DNA of 64,000 nucleotides. It comes from CBDBBY01 sp965205055. Its GTDB lineage: Bacteria; Pseudomonadota; Alphaproteobacteria; Rhodobacterales; Rhodobacteraceae. Numbering within the stretch: the stretch's first letter is position 1; each line of letters begins with the position of its first letter. Shown one piece after another: positions 46,449 to 55,884 of this stretch. Made by a program: the position numbers and the translations under genes. A model generated the notes under the pieces. The model saw only the letters and a list, made by a program, of their open reading frames with translations, did not search any database and had not been told where the DNA came from. The stretch lies in assembly GCA_965205055.1 (NCBI GenBank), contig OZ242030.1:3410001-3474000 (forward strand), in the 5' to 3' direction.

Positions 46449-46889
46449 ATGCAAGTATTGGAGAAAACAATCCAAATTTTTGGGTTGAAGTTAATAGGTA
46501 TGCTGTCTGCTATTGTAGCGGTATGTTTTACTCTTCCAGCTTACGCTGAGTCGATTCAAGATCGCTTGTGCGAAGTTTATTCTAACTTTTATGTAGGCGC
46601 AAATCAAGAATTGGCTATTATAGATGCCAGCGGTATCGGTGATGACAGTGCGGCCCGTGAAACTAATCGACAAATAAAGAAGCTAAATGAGCGTATTTTT
46701 CAGTTGATTACAGTTACACAAATGCAATTTCATGGTTGCACTGTTCCAAAAATGCCTAGTTCGGGCACAGTGTATATAATTGACGCCATAAAATGCCATA
46801 CTTCAAGAATTACCGATGGGTTAGATACTCCTGAATGTGATCGGTCTTCTTGGAAAAATGTATTTGAAGACCTTGAAATTTATCAATGA
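46449..46889 (+). CDS. Secreted hypothetical protein
   Basis: This 146-residue protein starts at ATG 46449, after GAGGAGAAA. A typical signal peptide is visible: charged start (MQVLEKTIQIF), hydrophobic core (LIGMLSAIVAVCFTLP) and a predicted cut after AYA. The mature part has five cysteines, fitting disulphides in the periplasm. Function not recognised. It is AT-rich against a GC-rich surrounding, as is the lipase-like gene at 54.4 kb, so horizontal acquisition is likely. Confidence 0.65.
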   Translation: MQVLEKTIQIFGLKLIGMLSAIVAVCFTLPAYAESIQDRLCEVYSNFYVGANQELAIIDASGIGDDSAARETNRQIKKLNERIFQLITVTQMQFHGCTVPKMPSSGTVYIIDAIKCHTSRITDGLDTPECDRSSWKNVFEDLEIYQ

Positions 46890-46991
46890 ACTCGGTGTCG
46901 CGGCGGCCTCCGATCAGGGTTAGGTTCATTGGATTTGTAGGCTTTGCGCCTGCGGCCGCAGCGCGGGCAAACGCGACTTGCCGACCCCTGT

Positions 46992-48182
46992 CTAGCCAAA
47001 CAGTATCTCCGCGACTTTCGGAATGTGCTTGGTCTTGAGGTTCAGATATTCCGAGACGTCGCGCAGCGTGATTCTATCGCTGTGATAGGGAGTAAGCACC
47101 GTTCGTACGAAATTCCGTCCCAATAAGCTGAAGGCTTCTTTCGGCATGTTGCGTCCACCGAACTCTCTGTCGGCATAGGACGCTTTCTTGCGCTCAAGGT
47201 AGGCCGCGTAGTTGTTGGCATATTCAGTTTCCTTGGCTCTGTAAAAAGCTTGGTCGGTTAGGCCGAGCGTCAGCAGCCGGCATACGACCGAGACTTTGCT
47301 CGTGCTGAAGGCGGAGGCGAGATCGTCGATGCTGTCTTCGGGCCAGAAAGAGTTGCCGGGTTCTTGGGCCCTGACGACATTCTGGCTCCAGAAGATCTCG
47401 CGCGGGAGCAGCGTGGCCGCAGCGACCGCATTGCACCAGATTTCGACCTGCTGCGTTTCCGGCGGGCGGGAGACATCGATGTAGAATTCCGAGACGCCGC
47501 TTTTCGCAATCAAAAGATGTGCGAATTCATGCAGCAGCGAGAACGTTCGACGAGAGGGGGTATCCGCGCGATTGACCGCGATTGCGGGAAGCTTGGTTTC
47601 GGAGAGCGCGAATCCCGAGGCCTCGCTGGTGTCCACTTTATCCATCTGAAACACGAAGACGCCGCTCTCTTCGACCAGCGACCGCCAGCCGTTGAAGGCT
47701 TCACGCTTGCCCCGCCATGCTCGCTGCTTCGCGTCGGTGATGCGCAAATGGCGGCGCACATTTGCGCCGACCGTTTCGGGGTTGTCATCGAGCGTGGCCG
47801 AGATCGGCAGTTCGGGAACCGTTTCTCCGACCTCTCGGAGAAGATCGATCGCGATTTCTCGTCGCTCTTGCGCAGCGCGTATTTGAAGATGAAGCTGCGG
47901 CGACATGCGCTGCGGCACTCCTCCGTGCAAGCGCCGGAAATCCTTGATCGCTTGGAAGTCAGTCGGCGCCTCCTGAAGATAGAATGCTGCAAGCGGCCGC
48001 CTGTATTTCTTCGCAAGTGTTCGGAGTTGGTTGATCGTGGGTTTCAGTTCCCCGCTTTCCCACTGGGGCGCTTTGGCCAAGGCGGAAATGGCGGCAATCT
48101 CTTCGAGCGAGTAGCCCGCGCTTTCTCGGGCCCAGATCAAAATCTCCGACTTTACAAGCGCTCTGACTTGCTTTCGTGCCAT
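46992..48182 (-). CDS. XRE-family regulator with ImmA/IrrE metallopeptidase domain
   Basis: This 396-residue protein has a helix-turn-helix in residues ~8-68 (ESAGYSLEEIAAISALA) and a DUF955 (ImmA/IrrE) zinc-peptidase domain with HEFAHLLIAKSG near residue 217, followed by a downstream ligand region (EIWCNAVAAATLLP). Proteins of this layout act as transcription factors or as protease partners in stress and toxin-antitoxin settings. It is transcribed divergently from the thiolase-paa operon 320 bp away. Control of that operon is possible but not shown by sequence. Confidence 0.88.
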   Translation of the reverse strand: MARKQVRALVKSEILIWARESAGYSLEEIAAISALAKAPQWESGELKPTINQLRTLAKKYRRPLAAFYLQEAPTDFQAIKDFRRLHGGVPQRMSPQLHLQIRAAQERREIAIDLLREVGETVPELPISATLDDNPETVGANVRRHLRITDAKQRAWRGKREAFNGWRSLVEESGVFVFQMDKVDTSEASGFALSETKLPAIAVNRADTPSRRTFSLLHEFAHLLIAKSGVSEFYIDVSRPPETQQVEIWCNAVAAATLLPREIFWSQNVVRAQEPGNSFWPEDSIDDLASAFSTSKVSVVCRLLTLGLTDQAFYRAKETEYANNYAAYLERKKASYADREFGGRNMPKEAFSLLGRNFVRTVLTPYHSDRITLRDVSEYLNLKTKHIPKVAEILFG

Positions 48183-48501
48183 TTTTATCTGACCTGATCT
48201 TGTTCCGGACCAACATTGAGCGTCGCGGCCGCGCTTGCATTCTTATGAACGCTGCCCGGTGGCATGCTCCTCCGGGTTGGCGCTAGTCTGATTGTTCCAT
48301 CCAGTTTTTGCCCTTTCTCAACCGGATAGCATACTGCCTCGGTGTCGCGCCATAGCGGGCGGCATTGCACTGATTGTTGCTGTTGCCTCTCCTAATCGTT
48401 ACATTTTGCAACAAATAGCCATGATTATGTAACATTTTACTTTACACAAGCATGCCAAGCCAATAGATGTTTTTTGCGGAAGGCAATTCGGAGAGTCGGG
48501 A
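48183..48501. promoter_or_regulatory. Divergent regulatory region before thiolase-paa operon
   Basis: This 319-bp gap lies between divergent genes. Near 48398-48440 there are two similar AT-rich words about 30 bp apart, gttacattttg and gtaacatttta, which could be a direct-repeat operator or promoter elements. GGAGAG at about 48489 is the ribosome-binding site of the thiolase gene. Confidence 0.4.
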
Positions 48502-49707
48502 ATGCAGGAAGCGTTCATCTGCGATGGAGTTCGAACTCCGATAGGCCGGTACGGCGGCGCATTGGCAAGCGTGCGCCCTGATGATCTGGCGGCGCATGTC
48601 ATTGCCGCGCTCAAGGATCGGAATCCCGGAGTCGCGTGGGAACGCGTCGACGAGGTGATATTCGGCGACGCCAATCAAGCGGGCGAGGACAACCGCAATG
48701 TGGCCCGGATGGCATCATTGCTCGCAGGGCTTCCCGAAACAGTGCCTGCGATCACGGTGAACAGGCTTTGCGCTTCCGGCATGGACGCGGTGGGGTTCGC
48801 CGCGCGCGGCATAAAGGCCGGAGACTACGATCTCGCTATTGCCGGCGGCGTCGAAAGCATGAGCCGCGCGCCGTTCGTGATGCCGAAGGCGAGCGCCGCC
48901 TTTTCCAGAGCGAATGCCGTTTTTGACACTACGCTCGGCTGGCGGTTCGTGAACCCGAATATGAAGTCCCGATACGGAACGGACTCCATGCCGGAGACCG
49001 CCGACAACGTCGCTGCGGACTATTCCGTGTCGCGGCAGGACCAGGACGCCTTCGCCGCAAGATCGCAAGAACGCTGGCAAACGGCCTCCGAGGCGGGAGT
49101 CTTCAAAGACGAAATCGTGCCCGTCGAAGTCCCTCAGCGCAAAGGCGATCCGATCTTGGTCGATGCCGACGAGCATCCTCGCCCCGGAACGACAGCGGAA
49201 AAGCTTTCCAAGCTGCGCGGAGTGAACGGACCGGAGATGACCGTCACTGCCGGCAATGCCAGCGGCGTAAACGACGGGGCCGCCGCCATGATCATCGCGT
49301 CCGAAGCCGGCGCGGCGGCGAACGGCTTGAAGCCGTTGGCGCGCATCTTGGCTATGTCGTCTGCCGGAGTGGAGCCGCGAGTCATGGGTATCGGGCCCGT
49401 TGCGGCAACCCGCAAGCTGCTTGCCCGCACCGGATTGGCTATCGGCCAGATGGACGTGATTGAACTGAACGAAGCTTTTGCCAGCCAAGCTCTCGCCACT
49501 TTGCGCGAACTCGGTGTCGCGGATGATGCGGAGCATGTGAATCCCAATGGAGGGGCTATCGCGATCGGACATCCTCTTGGCATGTCCGGCGCTCGGATCG
49601 TGCTTGCGGCTGCCCGGCAGCTGGGTCGCACCGGCGGACGCTACGCGCTCTGCACGATGTGCGTCGGAGTAGGCCAAGGCACGGCGATGATAATTGAAAG
49701 AGTTTGA
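48502..49707 (+). CDS. pcaF: Acetyl-CoA acyltransferase (3-oxoadipyl-CoA / PaaJ-PcaF-type thiolase)
   Basis: This 401-residue thiolase has the nucleophilic Cys in VNRLCASGMDAVGFAARG near residue 90, the His in GGAIAIGHPLGMSGAR and the second Cys in LCTMCVGVGQGTAMI. All three catalytic positions are intact. The start (MQEAFICDGVRTPIGRYGG) is typical of the degradative thiolases that cleave 3-oxoadipyl-CoA or 3-oxo-5,6-dehydrosuberyl-CoA. Being first in an operon with paaABCDE, it fits the terminal thiolysis step of phenylacetate breakdown. Gene-level naming between pcaF and paaJ is not certain. Confidence 0.88.
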   Translation: MQEAFICDGVRTPIGRYGGALASVRPDDLAAHVIAALKDRNPGVAWERVDEVIFGDANQAGEDNRNVARMASLLAGLPETVPAITVNRLCASGMDAVGFAARGIKAGDYDLAIAGGVESMSRAPFVMPKASAAFSRANAVFDTTLGWRFVNPNMKSRYGTDSMPETADNVAADYSVSRQDQDAFAARSQERWQTASEAGVFKDEIVPVEVPQRKGDPILVDADEHPRPGTTAEKLSKLRGVNGPEMTVTAGNASGVNDGAAAMIIASEAGAAANGLKPLARILAMSSAGVEPRVMGIGPVAATRKLLARTGLAIGQMDVIELNEAFASQALATLRELGVADDAEHVNPNGGAIAIGHPLGMSGARIVLAAARQLGRTGGRYALCTMCVGVGQGTAMIIERV

Positions 49708-49721
49708 CGGAGATTTATCAG

Positions 49722-50690
49722 ATGTATGCGCAGATGGTTGAATCCGAAGCGACCGAAGAATCGCCGGAAAAACTCGCCGCGTTTCAGGCGCGCATCGACG
49801 CGGGCGAAAAAATCGAACCGAAGGATTGGATGCCGGAAGGCTACCGCAAGACGCTGATCCGGCAGATCGGCCAGCATGCCCATTCGGAGATCGTAGGCCA
49901 ATTGCCGGAAGGCAATTGGATCACCCGCGCCCCGACGCTTGAGCGGAAAGCGATTTTGCTGGCCAAGGTTCAGGACGAGGCCGGCCACGGACTCTATCTT
50001 TACTGCGCGGCCGAGACGCTGGGCGTGAGCCGGGACGAACTGATCGAAAGGCTGAATGATGGTCGGATGAAATACTCCTCCATCTTCAATTACCCGACTC
50101 TGACTTGGGCCGACATGGGGGCAGTAGGCTGGCTGGTCGACGGGGCGGCGATCATGAACCAGGTGCCGCTTCAGCGGACCTCGTACGGGCCGTACAGCCG
50201 AGCGATGATACGCATTTGCAAGGAGGAGTCGTTCCACCAGCGCCAAGGTTTCGACATCATGATGAAGATGGCCGACGGCACGGCTGCTCAAAAGAAGATG
50301 GCGCAGGATGCGCTGAACCGGTTTTGGTATCCCGCATTGATGATGTTCGGCCCTTCGGACAAGGATAGTGTGCATTCGGCGCAGTCGATGGCGTGGAAAA
50401 TCAAGATCAACACCAATGACGAACTGCGCCAGAAGTTCGTCGATCAGACCGCGCCGCAGGCGGACTATCTCGGCCTTGAGATCCCCGACCCGAATTTGAG
50501 CTGGAACGAAGACAAGGGCGGCTACGATTTCAGCGAGCCCGACTGGAACGAGTTTTTCCAAGTGATCCGAGGCCACGGGCCGTGCAATGCGGACAGGATG
50601 AGGGTGCGCCGGAAGGCATGGGACGACGGCGCTTGGGTGCGCGACGGCTTGATGGCTCACGCCGAGAAGACGCGCGCTGCAGCAGCGTGA
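49722..50690 (+). CDS. paaA: Phenylacetyl-CoA epoxidase catalytic subunit
   Basis: PaaA is the diiron oxygenase subunit that epoxidises phenylacetyl-CoA. Iron-ligand motifs are visible: KVQDEAGHGLYLY near residue 92 and ICKEESFHQRQGFD near 170. The block YRKTLIRQIGQHAHSEIVGQ is near-invariant in PaaA. ATG at 49722, 9 nt after GGAG, is preferred; a TTG at 49704 that overlaps the thiolase stop would add six residues. The length of 322 is normal. Confidence 0.95.
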   Translation: MYAQMVESEATEESPEKLAAFQARIDAGEKIEPKDWMPEGYRKTLIRQIGQHAHSEIVGQLPEGNWITRAPTLERKAILLAKVQDEAGHGLYLYCAAETLGVSRDELIERLNDGRMKYSSIFNYPTLTWADMGAVGWLVDGAAIMNQVPLQRTSYGPYSRAMIRICKEESFHQRQGFDIMMKMADGTAAQKKMAQDALNRFWYPALMMFGPSDKDSVHSAQSMAWKIKINTNDELRQKFVDQTAPQADYLGLEIPDPNLSWNEDKGGYDFSEPDWNEFFQVIRGHGPCNADRMRVRRKAWDDGAWVRDGLMAHAEKTRAAAA

Positions 50691-50710
50691 TCCAATAGAG
50701 GAGAAGGCCG

Positions 50711-50995
50711 ATGTCGACAGAATGGCCGCTCTGGGAGATATTCATCCGCGGGCGGCATGGAATGAGCCATCGCCACGTGGGCTCCCTGCATGCTCCGGAC
50801 GAGGAAATGGCGATCAAGAATGCGCGCGACGTTTATACCCGGCGCAACGAAGGCGTCAGCATATGGGCAGTGAGGGCCTCCGACATCGCCGCGTCTTCGC
50901 CATCCGAAAAGGGGCCGATGTACGACCCGGCGCGAACCAAAGTCTATCGGCACCCAACGTTCTACGACATACCCGACGATGTCGGGGCGATGTGA
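50711..50995 (+). CDS. paaB: Phenylacetyl-CoA epoxidase structural subunit
   Basis: This 94-residue protein starts MSTEWPLWEIFIRGRHGMSH, the conserved PaaB N-terminus, and contains SLHAPDEEMAIKNARDVYTR. PaaB bridges the PaaA-PaaC assemblies. An AGGAGAAGG site precedes the ATG. Its stop overlaps the paaC start (TGATG). Confidence 0.95.
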   Translation: MSTEWPLWEIFIRGRHGMSHRHVGSLHAPDEEMAIKNARDVYTRRNEGVSIWAVRASDIAASSPSEKGPMYDPARTKVYRHPTFYDIPDDVGAM

Positions 50996-51750
50996 TGGAA
51001 AACCTGAAGTTCCAGTTTCTTTGCCGCATGGGCGACAATGCCTTGGTGCTGGGGCACAGGCTGTCGGAATGTTGCGGCGTCGCCCCGACGCTGGAGGAAG
51101 ACATCGCGACCGCCAACACGGCGCTGGATTTGATCGGTCAAGCGAGCAACTGGTTGAGCTTGGCTGCCGAAATCGAAGACGCAGGCCGGACGGCCGACGA
51201 CTTGGCCATGATGCGCGATGCGTGGGATTTCAGGAATCTTCTGCTGGTCGAGCAGCCCAACGGCGATTTCGGCCAGACGATCATGCGCCAAGCGCTGTTC
51301 GATCAATGGCATTTATTGATGCTGAAGGCGTTGGAAAACTCCACATTCGAGCGCGCCGCCGAAATCGCGGAAAAGTCGGTCAAAGAGGTAACCTATCACG
51401 CCGAGCGCTCGTTGGATCTCGTCGTCCGGCTGGGCGACGGCACGGTCGAAAGCCACCAGCGCATGCAGACTGCTTTGGATCACCTCTACCTGTATGTCGG
51501 CGAAATGCTCACCTCGGACGAAGTGGACAAGGCATGCGACGCCGCCGGCATCGCGCCGGCGCCCGAAACTCTAGCGTCTGCCTACGAAAAGGCCGTCAAT
51601 GAAATGCTTGTCGCCGCGACCTTGGCGATTCCGGACCGCGGACCCGCAGTGACGGGCGGCAAATCGGGCTTCATGCACAGCGAGCATCTCGGACACATGG
51701 TGGCAGTGATGCAGAGCCTGCCCCGATCATTCCCCGACGCGGACTGGTGA
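50995..51750 (+). CDS. paaC: Phenylacetyl-CoA epoxidase subunit
   Basis: This 251-residue ferritin-like helical protein is the structural partner of PaaA. Conserved stretches are LCRMGDNALVLGHRLSEC, DLIGQASNWL and EVTYHAERSLDLVVRLGDGT. PaaC lacks a complete diiron site. The ATG at 50995 overlaps the paaB stop by one base, so expression is coupled. An open frame extending upstream to 50722 is a shadow of paaB. Confidence 0.94.
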   Translation: MENLKFQFLCRMGDNALVLGHRLSECCGVAPTLEEDIATANTALDLIGQASNWLSLAAEIEDAGRTADDLAMMRDAWDFRNLLLVEQPNGDFGQTIMRQALFDQWHLLMLKALENSTFERAAEIAEKSVKEVTYHAERSLDLVVRLGDGTVESHQRMQTALDHLYLYVGEMLTSDEVDKACDAAGIAPAPETLASAYEKAVNEMLVAATLAIPDRGPAVTGGKSGFMHSEHLGHMVAVMQSLPRSFPDADW

Positions 51751-51751
51751 C

Positions 51752-52213
51752 ATGCAACCCGCAACAGAAACGATATGGGATTGGCTGGAGGAAGTTCCTG
51801 ATCCCGAAATTCCGGTCGTATCGGTCGTCGATCTGGGAATTGTGCGCGATCTGGCGTGGCGCGGAAATCGACTGGAGGTCGTCTTGACTCCAACCTATTC
51901 CGGCTGCCCGGCCACTTCGGTCATTGCGCTTGACGTCGAAAGGGCGCTGAGCGACCGAGGAATTGGAAAGTTGGACGTGCGCACGCAGATCGCGCCGCCT
52001 TGGACTACCGACTGGATCTCGGAAAAGGGGCGCAGAAAGATGCTCGAGTACGGCATCGTGCCGCCGAACCCCGAAAGCAATGGGCCGAAATCCTGCCCCA
52101 GATGCAAGAGTACTGAAGTGTATCGGGTCAGCCAATTCGGGTCGACTCCCTGCAAGGCTCAGTGGAGGTGCAACGATTGCCTGGAGCCGTTCGACTATTT
52201 CAAATGCCTGTAA
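51752..52213 (+). CDS. paaD: Phenylacetyl-CoA epoxidase maturation protein (MIP18/DUF59 family)
   Basis: This 153-residue protein has a DUF59 domain (VPDPEIPVVSVVDLGIVRDL, then PTYSGCPATSVI) and a C-terminal zinc-ribbon (CPRCKSTEV and CNDCLEPFDYFKC). PaaD is linked to metal-cluster assembly for the oxygenase system. It starts 1 bp after the paaC stop region. A 166-bp gap separates it from paaE. Confidence 0.93.
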   Translation: MQPATETIWDWLEEVPDPEIPVVSVVDLGIVRDLAWRGNRLEVVLTPTYSGCPATSVIALDVERALSDRGIGKLDVRTQIAPPWTTDWISEKGRRKMLEYGIVPPNPESNGPKSCPRCKSTEVYRVSQFGSTPCKAQWRCNDCLEPFDYFKCL

Positions 52214-52379
52214 TCGTCCTGAACGGTTCGTGCGAAGCTGACGCGCGGAACTGCCGAAGGCACAATTTCGCGGAATGCACCTTGCTGACCGCTTGGCATG
52301 AACCCAACGGCTCGGTTTGCAGCCGTTAGCTTTGTCTCAACGCAGCCGCACTTGAAACGATACCTTTGAGGAAACCCTT

Positions 52380-53447
52380 TTGGCCCGATTTCATCCGCTG
52401 ACCGTCGCCAACGTCCGGAAAACGACCCGCGATGCCGTGGAGGTGACCTTCGACCTTCCCGACAGCGGCGAATTCTCGTTCATCCAAGGCCACTACCTGA
52501 CGTTTCGCCGGGAGTTCGAAGGAACGGAAATTCGCCGGTCTTACTCGATCTGCGCGGGCGCGCATGAAAGCTGTCTGAAGGTCGGCATCAAGCGCGTCGA
52601 AGGCGGCGTCTTCTCGACGTGGGCGAACGAAGAACTGGCTCCCGGCATGGTTGTCGAGTCGATGCCGCCCATGGGCAACTTTCATGCGCCGATCAGCCCC
52701 GATGCGCGGAAGCATTACCTGTGCTTTGCCGCCGGGTCCGGAATTACGCCTGTACTGTCGATCCTCAAGACTGTTTTGGCGAAGGAGCCGATGAGCCGCT
52801 TCACGCTGGTCTACGCCAACCGCGCACCGCAGACGATCATGTTCCGCGAAAAGATTGAAGACCTTAAAAACGAACATCTGGATCGGTTGAGCGTTATCCA
52901 CATGCTCTCATCCGGCGCGACGGATATCGAGCTGTTCCGCGGCCGCTTGGACGAGGCGAAATGTGCCGAGCTGTTCAACACCCTGATCGATATCGGTTCG
53001 GTGGACATGTCGTTCATCTGCGGGCCGGAACCCATGATGCTGTCGATCTCCTCGGCCTTGAAAGACCACGGTCTTGATGACGATCAGATCAAGTTTGAGT
53101 TGTTTGCGGCAGCCCAGCCCGGTCGCCTGGATCGGCCCGCCGCCTGCGTGCTGGCTGGAGCCGCTGACACCAGCGATGCGACGGCGATTATCGACGGCGA
53201 GCGTCTGAGCTTCAGAATTGAGAGCGGCACGACCGTGCTGCAAGCGGCATTGGCCAGCGCGATCGACGTGCCTTATGCCTGCACTGCGGGCGTCTGCTCG
53301 ACATGCAGGTGCAAGCTGCTGGAAGGCGAAGTCCAGATGATTTCGAACCACGCCTTGGAAGACTACGAAGTTGAACGCGGCTACATACTCAGCTGCCAAT
53401 CATTGCCGCTCACGGAACGATTGGTGGTGGATTATGATCGACGTTGA
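52380..53447 (+). CDS. paaE: Phenylacetyl-CoA epoxidase reductase subunit
   Basis: This 355-residue reductase passes electrons from NADPH via FAD and a [2Fe-2S] cluster to PaaA. It has the FAD-binding RRSYSICAG, an NAD(P)-binding FAAGSGITPVLSILKT segment and a FICGPEPMM motif. A C-terminal plant-type ferredoxin has cysteines in CTAGVCSTCRC and a later CQS. TTG at 52380, after TTTGAGGAAA, is the start. A decayed copy of the ferredoxin end lies at 55.9-56.1 kb. The 52214-52379 gap contains a short aacggct/agccgtt hairpin (about 52309-52330). Confidence 0.94.
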   Translation: MARFHPLTVANVRKTTRDAVEVTFDLPDSGEFSFIQGHYLTFRREFEGTEIRRSYSICAGAHESCLKVGIKRVEGGVFSTWANEELAPGMVVESMPPMGNFHAPISPDARKHYLCFAAGSGITPVLSILKTVLAKEPMSRFTLVYANRAPQTIMFREKIEDLKNEHLDRLSVIHMLSSGATDIELFRGRLDEAKCAELFNTLIDIGSVDMSFICGPEPMMLSISSALKDHGLDDDQIKFELFAAAQPGRLDRPAACVLAGAADTSDATAIIDGERLSFRIESGTTVLQAALASAIDVPYACTAGVCSTCRCKLLEGEVQMISNHALEDYEVERGYILSCQSLPLTERLVVDYDRR

Positions 53448-53823
53448 GCGGCTCCGCGTACGGATCGGTTGCAATCCGCGAATCCCATCCAGCGCTGTTT
53501 GCCTGATCAAATTCCTACACTCCAACGATTTTGATCTTGTGCACGAGATCCGCCCTCGTAAGCTGCAGGATTCGTGAATCAGGGTGCAAAAAAGATCCCG
53601 ATCGAGGGCTGACTGGCAATCAAAAGTGACCTCTCGATTTCGCGCGTTAAGTGCATTTTCGATGATTCGAAAGAACGAGGCGGAGGCATATTGCATCGGC
53701 GACACGGGAAAGACCGAAAGTAGTTTAAAGGCAATATTGTTGTTGTTTTAAAGATTTTCTGTGCTAATTTCGCGAGAATTCCGATCATGATAGGACACTC
53801 AGTTCTACGACAAAGTGCCTTCA
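53448..53823. other. Intergenic after paaE; nothing recognised
   Basis: No gene-like frame is seen in ~375 bp. The stretch from about 53720 to 53800 is AT-rich. The region leads directly into an ISKra4 relic. Confidence 0.45.
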
Positions 53824-54290
53824 TCAGAACCTATAGAAACCGGTCCAGCGGTTGATTTCGATACAGCATTTTATTGCGAGCAAGGCATTGGTGCACGCTT
53901 GAGGCGGCTCCCGACCATCTGCTCGCCGGCACTTTCCACGCCGCTGGCGCCGTCCAGCAAGCCGCGCCTCCGGGTCGACCCGCCCGTCGTTCAATTGCGT
54001 CATAATCCTCTCCATCCGCGCCTTCTGCTTGCTTCTGTCCGGCGTGAGGGCGCGGACTGCGGCGGCCGCGTATTCAAGAGCAAGGAACTAGTCGAGGACA
54101 AAGGCCGTTTTCAGGCCGACGAAGGGCTTCTCGCAGACATTCCGGATACATGCGGCCCGGTCGGACAGCACCACCAGCCCTTCGGGCTCGAACAGGCATT
54201 CCCGGGCCCCGAGCCGCTCAAGGCGGCTGCCGAAATCCTATGTCCGGCCGGCGGGTCTTCGGCGACCGCACCGGGACCGCTCGATGCTGA
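53824..54290 (-). pseudogene. ISKra4-like transposase relic
   Basis: The minus strand has scattered matches, in changing frames, to the transposase at 19244. These are the end ANALLAIKCCIEINRWTGF (intact copy NAVLAIKCCFRNNRWPDFLD), KQKARMERIMTQLNDGRVD, and a VLSDRAACIRNVCEKPF-like stretch. Several frameshifts and stops make it inactive. It lies between the 3' end of paaE and the lipase-like gene. Confidence 0.7.
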
Positions 54291-54388
54291 ACCTAAGAAA
54301 TCCAGATTACAACCGTCGAAACACCGTACTCGGGCAACATTTAAAAGCCCGGATCCGTCTCAACCCAAGTAAATTGAGATGCCTTAAC

Positions 54389-55630
54389 ATGCACAAACTT
54401 CTAAAGAGACTCTCGATTGAAAGCTTTATTGTGTTAGCCATTTTGATGCTAAGCAACGCTCATTGTTTTGCTCAATCTTTCCGCTGCAATCCACTACTCA
54501 TCTTGATTGAAGGTGCCAACCAGTCTGTGGTTTCAGGAATTGACGGGACAGACGGTGAGAGCATGACGACCCATGCCCGCCAAATTGTTAACGAATTCAA
54601 CAAAATGGATATACCCATCGTATTAATGGACAATGAGCCGTTTTGGAGTAACCTTAATGTAGTTCAATGGGAAAAAATAATAGAGGCTGCAGAAAAAATC
54701 GGAGAATCTGGCTTCAACCGAATTGTGATTGTTGGGCACAGCTTGGGTGGCCCAACCGCATATGATATTGCGGACTTCCTTTCAGTGAAGATGATCGTTA
54801 CTTTAGACGCGATATCTTATCCCTTTGGAAGCCCGCACATTAAACGAAAACCATTCGGTGCTAAGGAGTGGTGGAATATCTGGGTGGGTGACATTTTTCC
54901 ACCTGTAACTATTTTTCCAAAATCTTGGCGACAAACACTGCCTGCAGATGTCAATTTTCGTGTTCCTGGTAATGTCGGTCACAGTGATATTGATCGGATG
55001 TGGCATTATAATCATCCAATACATGGTTCTGTGAGAGACGCAGTATTGGATGCGCTGTCTTGCGATTATCCTTATGTTTCCGGAGAAACCAATCCGAGTG
55101 TACTGTGCCATCTGGACAGCATAGGATGTATGTATTTTTATCATTTCACAACTACTTGCACAGAGTTACCGAAAATAAAAATATTTGAACAAGATATAGC
55201 TGGGCAGAATATAGATAATATCGAAGTAAACCTTGGTCTAGACAAATCGGTGCCTTACTACGCTTGGAAATGCCGGAGCCCTGCAAATCGAGTTTGCTGG
55301 GGTGGCAGCAACTCATTTGGGGAATCTTGGGGCGTTGGATTGAACGGCAAACTTTCCTGTGAAAACTGCTGTGCACCGTGTTTTATAAATCAAGATGTCG
55401 ATATAGGAAAATTGGAAGTAAAAAATCTAATTTTGCGACACGTATTTCCTTCCTTCTCAATTATTGAACAACTAAATCGGTTAGGTATGTCGCCATCTGC
55501 CGCGGTGAGGAGTGTTTTAAAGAACGATTTTAACGTACCTATTGTTGAAAAAAGCTTTAATTGCCGGAACGTTAATCGAAAACCGATTCCATGTCTTGAT
55601 TATCCTACCGCTTATTGCGAAATGCTGTGA
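54389..55630 (+). CDS. Secreted lipase/esterase-like alpha/beta hydrolase
   Basis: This 413-residue exported protein starts at ATG 54389 with a signal peptide (MHKLLKRLSIES, hydrophobic IVLAILMLSN, likely cut after CFAQ). The nucleophile elbow is IVIVGHSLGGPTAYDIADFL (GHSLG, near residue 118). His-containing segments follow (NVGHSDIDRMWHYNHPIHGS), but the triad Asp/His cannot be fixed. The C-terminal third is cysteine-rich (ENCCAPC). It is strongly AT-rich relative to the paa genes and lies between a transposase relic and a duplicated paaE fragment, so it is probably cargo of a transfer event. Confidence 0.7.
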   Translation: MHKLLKRLSIESFIVLAILMLSNAHCFAQSFRCNPLLILIEGANQSVVSGIDGTDGESMTTHARQIVNEFNKMDIPIVLMDNEPFWSNLNVVQWEKIIEAAEKIGESGFNRIVIVGHSLGGPTAYDIADFLSVKMIVTLDAISYPFGSPHIKRKPFGAKEWWNIWVGDIFPPVTIFPKSWRQTLPADVNFRVPGNVGHSDIDRMWHYNHPIHGSVRDAVLDALSCDYPYVSGETNPSVLCHLDSIGCMYFYHFTTTCTELPKIKIFEQDIAGQNIDNIEVNLGLDKSVPYYAWKCRSPANRVCWGGSNSFGESWGVGLNGKLSCENCCAPCFINQDVDIGKLEVKNLILRHVFPSFSIIEQLNRLGMSPSAAVRSVLKNDFNVPIVEKSFNCRNVNRKPIPCLDYPTAYCEML

Positions 55631-55884
55631 TATCAATATATTTCTTTTGAAGCCACATCAATTCTGCTGGTTCTCACGAGTGGGTTTTATCGTTCTGATG
55701 ATGAAATTTTTCGAAGGTAGTGATTTCGTTTTTACTCTGATTTTCGGCTTTGTAGTTGCCTTTGAGACAATCCGCGGAATTCGGCGATGCGGGCTCATGC
55801 ATCATCGGTGATTTGAACGTCGTAGATCCCGTTGCGCCCTTCAAGGCTAACTTCCCACACGCTAGCTGTGAGCCGGTCGCCGGC

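Noticed and set aside
52300..52335. Rho-independent terminator between paaD and paaE
   Set aside because: A 7-bp hairpin is present but lacks a following T-run, so it was not called.
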